Source: an uncultured Alphaproteobacteria bacterium (GTDB lineage Bacteria > Pseudomonadota > Alphaproteobacteria > Caulobacterales > Caulobacteraceae). Taken from it: 64,000 bases of DNA. The stretch is from positions 1 through 64,000 of the forward strand of contig CALETE010000042.1 in the NCBI GenBank assembly GCA_937920085.1, read 5' to 3'. Below, in pieces: positions 61,001-64,000 of the stretch. A program made the translations under genes and the position numbers. Within the stretch, counting starts at the first letter, position 1. Each line of letters starts with the position of its first letter. A model generated the notes under the pieces. It was given only the letters and a program-made list of their open reading frames with translations, was not told the DNA's origin and did not search any database.

Positions 61001-61804
61001 ATGACCCAACCCAAGGTCATTGTAATCGGCAACGAAAAAGGCGGAGCTGGGAAATCGACCCTGGCCATCCACCTTGCCGCGGGTTTGCTGCATGGGGGCG
61101 CTTCAGTTTCCATCCTCGATTTGGATATTCGCCAGCAGTCCCTCGGCCACTTCTTCGCCAACCGGCGCGCCTGGCTCGCGGCAAACGGTCAGTCTGCTCC
61201 CATGCCAAAGGAACACGTCCTAGAAGCCAAGTTGGCTGCGCAGCCGGAAGATGTCGTGCTGGCGCGTTTCCTCGCTGCGCTGGACGACGCTGCAGGTTCC
61301 GACTTCATTCTGATCGATACCCCAGGTGCCGATACAGCGCTCAGCCGAGCTGCGCATGGCAAGGCTGATCTGATTGTCACCCCGATGAACGACAGTTTTG
61401 TGGACTTCGACACCCTTGGCGTTGTCGATCCTGTGACCCTAGAGCTCAAACGGCCAAGCCTGTACTCGGAAACGGTTTGGAACAGTCGCAAGCTACGTGC
61501 CATGGAATCTGGCCTTTCCATTGACTGGGTGGTTCTGCGCAATCGTCTTGCACCAACGGAAGCCCGCAATCGTCGCAGGGTCGATGAGCGGGTGCAGGCA
61601 TTGTCACGCCGGGTTGGGTTCCGGATTGGCCCAGGTTTGCGCGACCGTGTGATCTATCGGGAGCTCTTCCCCTTTGGTCTGACCGTGGCGGATCTGTCTC
61701 CGTCCATAAAGCCCGTTGCCATGAGTTTGCAGCACGTGGCTGCGCGGCAGGAATTAAGGGCCCTGATGGCGTCTCTTAACCTGCCACTTGGCAGTGCAGC
61801 CTAG
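61001..61804 (+). CDS. mipZ: MipZ division-site positioning ATPase
   Basis: A 267-residue ParA/MinD-superfamily ATPase of the MipZ type. The deviant Walker A motif is EKGGAGKST (K13, K18), and the catalytic Asp is D42 in SILDLDIRQQSLGHF, the same two positions as in Caulobacter MipZ. Further signatures are ILIDTPGADTALSRAAHGKADLIVTPMNDSFVDFDTLG and VDERVQALSRRVGFRIGPGLRDRVIYRELFPFGLTVADL. MipZ dimers form a gradient from ParB at the poles and block FtsZ away from midcell. No parAB or ftsZ is adjacent. Confidence 0.94.
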   Translation: MTQPKVIVIGNEKGGAGKSTLAIHLAAGLLHGGASVSILDLDIRQQSLGHFFANRRAWLAANGQSAPMPKEHVLEAKLAAQPEDVVLARFLAALDDAAGSDFILIDTPGADTALSRAAHGKADLIVTPMNDSFVDFDTLGVVDPVTLELKRPSLYSETVWNSRKLRAMESGLSIDWVVLRNRLAPTEARNRRRVDERVQALSRRVGFRIGPGLRDRVIYRELFPFGLTVADLSPSIKPVAMSLQHVAARQELRALMASLNLPLGSAA

Positions 61805-61815
61805 GTCTGGCGCCA

Positions 61816-62253
61816 GTGGTTTATTTCCTGGCGGGCGGACTGGTTCTTGCCGTCTTGGCATGGATGCGACGATCTGGGCCGCGGCTTAGGCACCGGGAGT
61901 GGCGGCTGCTGTCAGGCGGTTTGGCCCTGGCTGCCTTCGCCGCCAGTGCTTACGAGGCCATTCGCGGAGGTTGGTCTCCGGCTGTCATCCTTTTTCTCTT
62001 AGGGCTCTGGCTTGCCTCAACCACCCGGGGGCCGACAGTCTCAACCCAGGCACCTCAGCCTCAGTCCATGGCCGAAACCCAGGCGCGACAACTCCTTGGT
62101 GTCGGGCCCGAAGCGAGTCGAGCTGAAATCCTCGCGGCCTACGCGCGGCTGATCAAGCTGGCCCACCCGGACAAGGGCGGGACGGATGGTCTAGCGGCGC
62201 AGATCAATGCGGCCCGCGACTGCTTGCTCAGCAAGCTGCGTCCTGTCGGTTGA
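61816..62253 (+). CDS. Membrane-anchored J-domain protein
   Basis: A 145-residue protein with two or three hydrophobic helices in the first 75 residues and a C-terminal J domain (QARQLLGVGPEASRAEILAAYARLIKLAHPDKGG) holding the HPD tripeptide that stimulates DnaK. It resembles TIM14-like DnaJ proteins of alphaproteobacteria. The start is the GTG at 61816, 11 bp after mipZ. Its last 63 bp overlap the convergent carboxypeptidase gene. Confidence 0.88.
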   Translation: MVYFLAGGLVLAVLAWMRRSGPRLRHREWRLLSGGLALAAFAASAYEAIRGGWSPAVILFLLGLWLASTTRGPTVSTQAPQPQSMAETQARQLLGVGPEASRAEILAAYARLIKLAHPDKGGTDGLAAQINAARDCLLSKLRPVG

Positions 62254-63603
62254 CAGTCGACGTAGACCTGGCGTCGGCACCAGCTCTGCGGTGTCACCAT
62301 CGCCGGGGTTCACGACCATACAAGCTTGGCGTTTCTTCCGGAGCGACTGGCAGGCCGATCGGGCGGACTCAGCGTCAAAGCCTTTGAATTGGGCCTTCCA
62401 GCTATTACGGCCGCCATTTGCGACAATCGGTGAGGTGGATTGGGTCAGGGATGCGAAGCGGCTGCCAATCAGCTTGATCTGGGATAGGGCCAATTTCTTC
62501 GACTTAAAGGCCCCCACCTGGATCGCCCAGATATCCTTTTGAGGCTTTGGCTCTGAGCGTGCGGAGACGTGCAGCGCGGTTGTCCTAGGGTCGACGATCT
62601 GGAATTTCGAAAGATTGGCCGGGGCGGGGGCTGAGGTGAAATAAACCCGATCTGGCTGCGTTTCTGTAGGATCAAGGGTGGCATTCGGCTGCGAGTAGAC
62701 CGGCGGCGGTTCAAACATATTCTGCGCGACGATGATTTTTTCACCACCCTCACGGCGGGACATGACATCAAAACCGGTCAGCATGAGCCTTTCCGCCGTT
62801 TGATCCCGCAGAGCGTTGGACGGGCCCCCTAGAACGACCGTGACGATGCGCCGATTGCCCCGAACCGCAGAGACCGCGAGGTTATAGCCTGAGGCATTGG
62901 TGAAACCGGTTTTCAGCCCATCCACCCCCTGCATTCTTCCCAGCAGTCCGTTGTGATTGTTCATCACCTTGCCGCGGAAGGTGAACTGCTGCTGGCTGAA
63001 GAGACGGTAATATTGTGGATAGTCTCGCATGACAGCGCGGGACAGGATGGCAATGTCCCGGGCTGTTGAAATTTGTCGACTGTCAGGCAGGCCCGAAGCA
63101 TTCACAAAATGTGTGTTTGTCATACCGAGATCCTGCGCTCGCAGGGTCATCATGGCGGCAAAACGGCTCTCAGAGCCACCAAGAGTTTCTGCCAAGCCGA
63201 CGGCAATATCGTTGGCTGATTTAATTGCCAGCGCCTGCATGGCGTCTGAGACCGTCAAGGTGTCCCCAATCGGCAAGCCTAGCTTGGTGGGGCCTTGAGC
63301 CGCTGCGTGCGGCGAAATCGTCACAAGATCATCGGGTTTTAGTCGGCCCGTGGATAGGGCTTCGAAGGTCAAATAAAGGGTCATGACCTTGGTGATCGAT
63401 GCTGGATAGCGAAGGCTGTCCGCACGTTTGGCGTACAAGACTTCGCCAGAGGCCGCGTCAACGACAATGGCGGCGTATTGTGGCCGTATGGTCGGGGTCT
63501 GCAAGAAGCTACTTTCTGCACACGCTTGGGGCGCAAGCAGTGTCGTGGAAATGGCAAGGCCAAATCCAATTGCAGCCATAAGGCGGCGGGCGCGCTCGAT
63601 CAT
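62191..63603 (-). CDS. D-alanyl-D-alanine carboxypeptidase with SPOR domain
   Basis: A 470-residue secreted penicillin-binding protein (DacC/PBP5 type). A signal peptide (LMAAIGFGLAISTTLLAPQACA) is followed by an S11 peptidase domain (about 35-275) with the catalytic SITK (SxxK), SAN and KTG motifs. A linker leads to a C-terminal SPOR domain (about 360-435, KDIWAIQVGAFKSKKLALSQIKLIG), which binds denuded glycan at the septum. This points to peptidoglycan trimming at division. The gene's 3' end overlaps the J-domain gene by 63 bp. Confidence 0.93.
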   Translation of the reverse strand: MIERARRLMAAIGFGLAISTTLLAPQACAESSFLQTPTIRPQYAAIVVDAASGEVLYAKRADSLRYPASITKVMTLYLTFEALSTGRLKPDDLVTISPHAAAQGPTKLGLPIGDTLTVSDAMQALAIKSANDIAVGLAETLGGSESRFAAMMTLRAQDLGMTNTHFVNASGLPDSRQISTARDIAILSRAVMRDYPQYYRLFSQQQFTFRGKVMNNHNGLLGRMQGVDGLKTGFTNASGYNLAVSAVRGNRRIVTVVLGGPSNALRDQTAERLMLTGFDVMSRREGGEKIIVAQNMFEPPPVYSQPNATLDPTETQPDRVYFTSAPAPANLSKFQIVDPRTTALHVSARSEPKPQKDIWAIQVGAFKSKKLALSQIKLIGSRFASLTQSTSPIVANGGRNSWKAQFKGFDAESARSACQSLRKKRQACMVVNPGDGDTAELVPTPGLRRLSTDRTQLAEQAVAGRIDLRR

Positions 63604-63755
63604 GAGGTTCGTCCGTCGAAAAATACGCCGTCGGCAGGAAGTCCGACCCTTGAGATACTACATGACAGCCAGAGCCTTGCGCCAGGGTAAACAAAGTTTG
63701 ACCAACTCACTTTTTGATCACTTTCGATAGTGCGCAGATCCCGGGCAACTATAAT

Positions 63756-63806
63756 TGCTGCACTGCACAAAAATTCCTTGACTGCTGCAGTGCAGCATGG
63801 GAATAG
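63756..63806 (+). promoter_or_regulatory. PhaR-like operator and promoter of the phasin gene
   Basis: Two TGC-rich boxes: an imperfect one at 63756-63768 (TTGCTGCACTGCA) and a perfect 15-bp palindrome TGCTGCA-g-TGCAGCA at 63783-63797, centres about 27 bp apart. PhaR of Paracoccus and Rhodobacter binds CTGC-Nx-GCAG sites before phasin genes. A TTGACT at 63778-63783 may be the -35, with GAATAG at 63801-63806 as -10, so bound repressor would block it. Confidence 0.65.
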
Positions 63807-63891
63807 TTATTCGTTTTCAAGGCGAAATTTTCGCCTCCCGCCACCTATTCGGCTTCGATTGCCGTCGTGTTCCAAATCCTGGAGACCTCAA

Positions 63892-64000
63892 ATGGCTGCT
63901 GCGCAAACTGCTAAGTCAACTGTCGAACAAATCACCACAGCTGGAAATTCTGCGTTTAAGGATGCCGTCGATAAGTCTCTCTCGGCGCTGAACGATGTTA
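63892..64000 (+). CDS. Phasin family protein, 3' end missing
   Basis: The first 36 codons of a gene cut by the window edge: MAAAQTAKSTVEQITTAGNS followed by AFKDAVDKSLSALNDV. The Ala/Lys/Val-rich helical start and the PhaR-like boxes upstream fit a phasin (PhaP), which coats polyhydroxyalkanoate granules. GGAG lies 9 bases before the ATG. The assignment rests on a short N-terminus plus the operator. Confidence 0.65.
   Translation, partial: MAAAQTAKSTVEQITTAGNSAFKDAVDKSLSALNDV

Overview
The window is a GC-rich (roughly 60-65% by eye) stretch of an alphaproteobacterial chromosome, most probably from the Caulobacteraceae. Two lineage-specific genes support this: an SpmX-type polar scaffold (inactivated lysozyme domain, Pro-rich linker, two C-terminal membrane helices) and a MipZ division-site ATPase that keeps K13 and D42 at the Caulobacter positions. 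No genus can be named from the sequence. The first 18 bases are the end of an Illumina adapter, so the left edge is an assembly edge and not biology.

Region 1 (19-5600) is a defence-type island: the 5' part of a large SNF2-family helicase resembling DrmD of DISARM (its 3' end is off the contig), the WYL regulator upstream of it on the same strand, and divergent rmuC with a small unknown gene. Region 2 (5770-12820) is housekeeping: tRNA-Val, gph, then glmU-rpiA-gor-O-antigen ligase, almost all touching, and class II DAHP synthase. Region 3 (12880-19090) is a complete type I restriction-modification operon hsdM-hsdS-hsdR. Region 4 (19130-33510) is a metabolic and accessory mix: a gamma-glutamylcyclotransferase-like protein, a PlpD-type patatin/beta-barrel protein, two Gfo/Idh/MocA oxidoreductases, a MATE pump, VapBC, a DUF429-like protein, a haloalkane dehalogenase homologue, a cluster of REP-like repeats, two MDR reductases (one AcuI-like), glutathione peroxidase, an MHS-type transporter and two MaoC dehydratases.

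Region 5 (33670-39810) has a stand-alone LanC-like protein, an IlvD-type dehydratase with an Asp/Glu racemase, and three toxin-antitoxin loci, each preceded by its own perfect inverted repeat. Region 6 (39870-51750) holds nnrU, xthA, the two propionyl-CoA carboxylase subunits separated by opposite-strand amidohydrolase and msrB genes, lipB, a fliN-like gene, tRNA-Leu, mgtE and spmX. Region 7 (51810-60870) is a leucine/isovalerate degradation (liu) cluster: isovaleryl-CoA dehydrogenase, both methylcrotonyl-CoA carboxylase subunits and methylglutaconyl-CoA hydratase. It is interrupted by a cNMP-binding patatin protein, a DUF3667 membrane protein and a tiny 22-codon gene with a near-perfect Shine-Dalgarno sequence. 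Region 8 (61000-64000) has mipZ, a membrane J-domain protein, a secreted penicillin-binding carboxypeptidase with a SPOR domain, and the start of a phasin gene behind two PhaR-like boxes.

The metabolic genes fit together: leucine and propionate breakdown (liu genes, PCC, AcuI, MaoC) feeds acetyl-CoA and propionyl-CoA to central metabolism, and the phasin with PhaR-like boxes points to polyhydroxyalkanoate storage. The least explained element is the 22-codon gene at 53104-53172, which has a candidate promoter and a terminator of its own.
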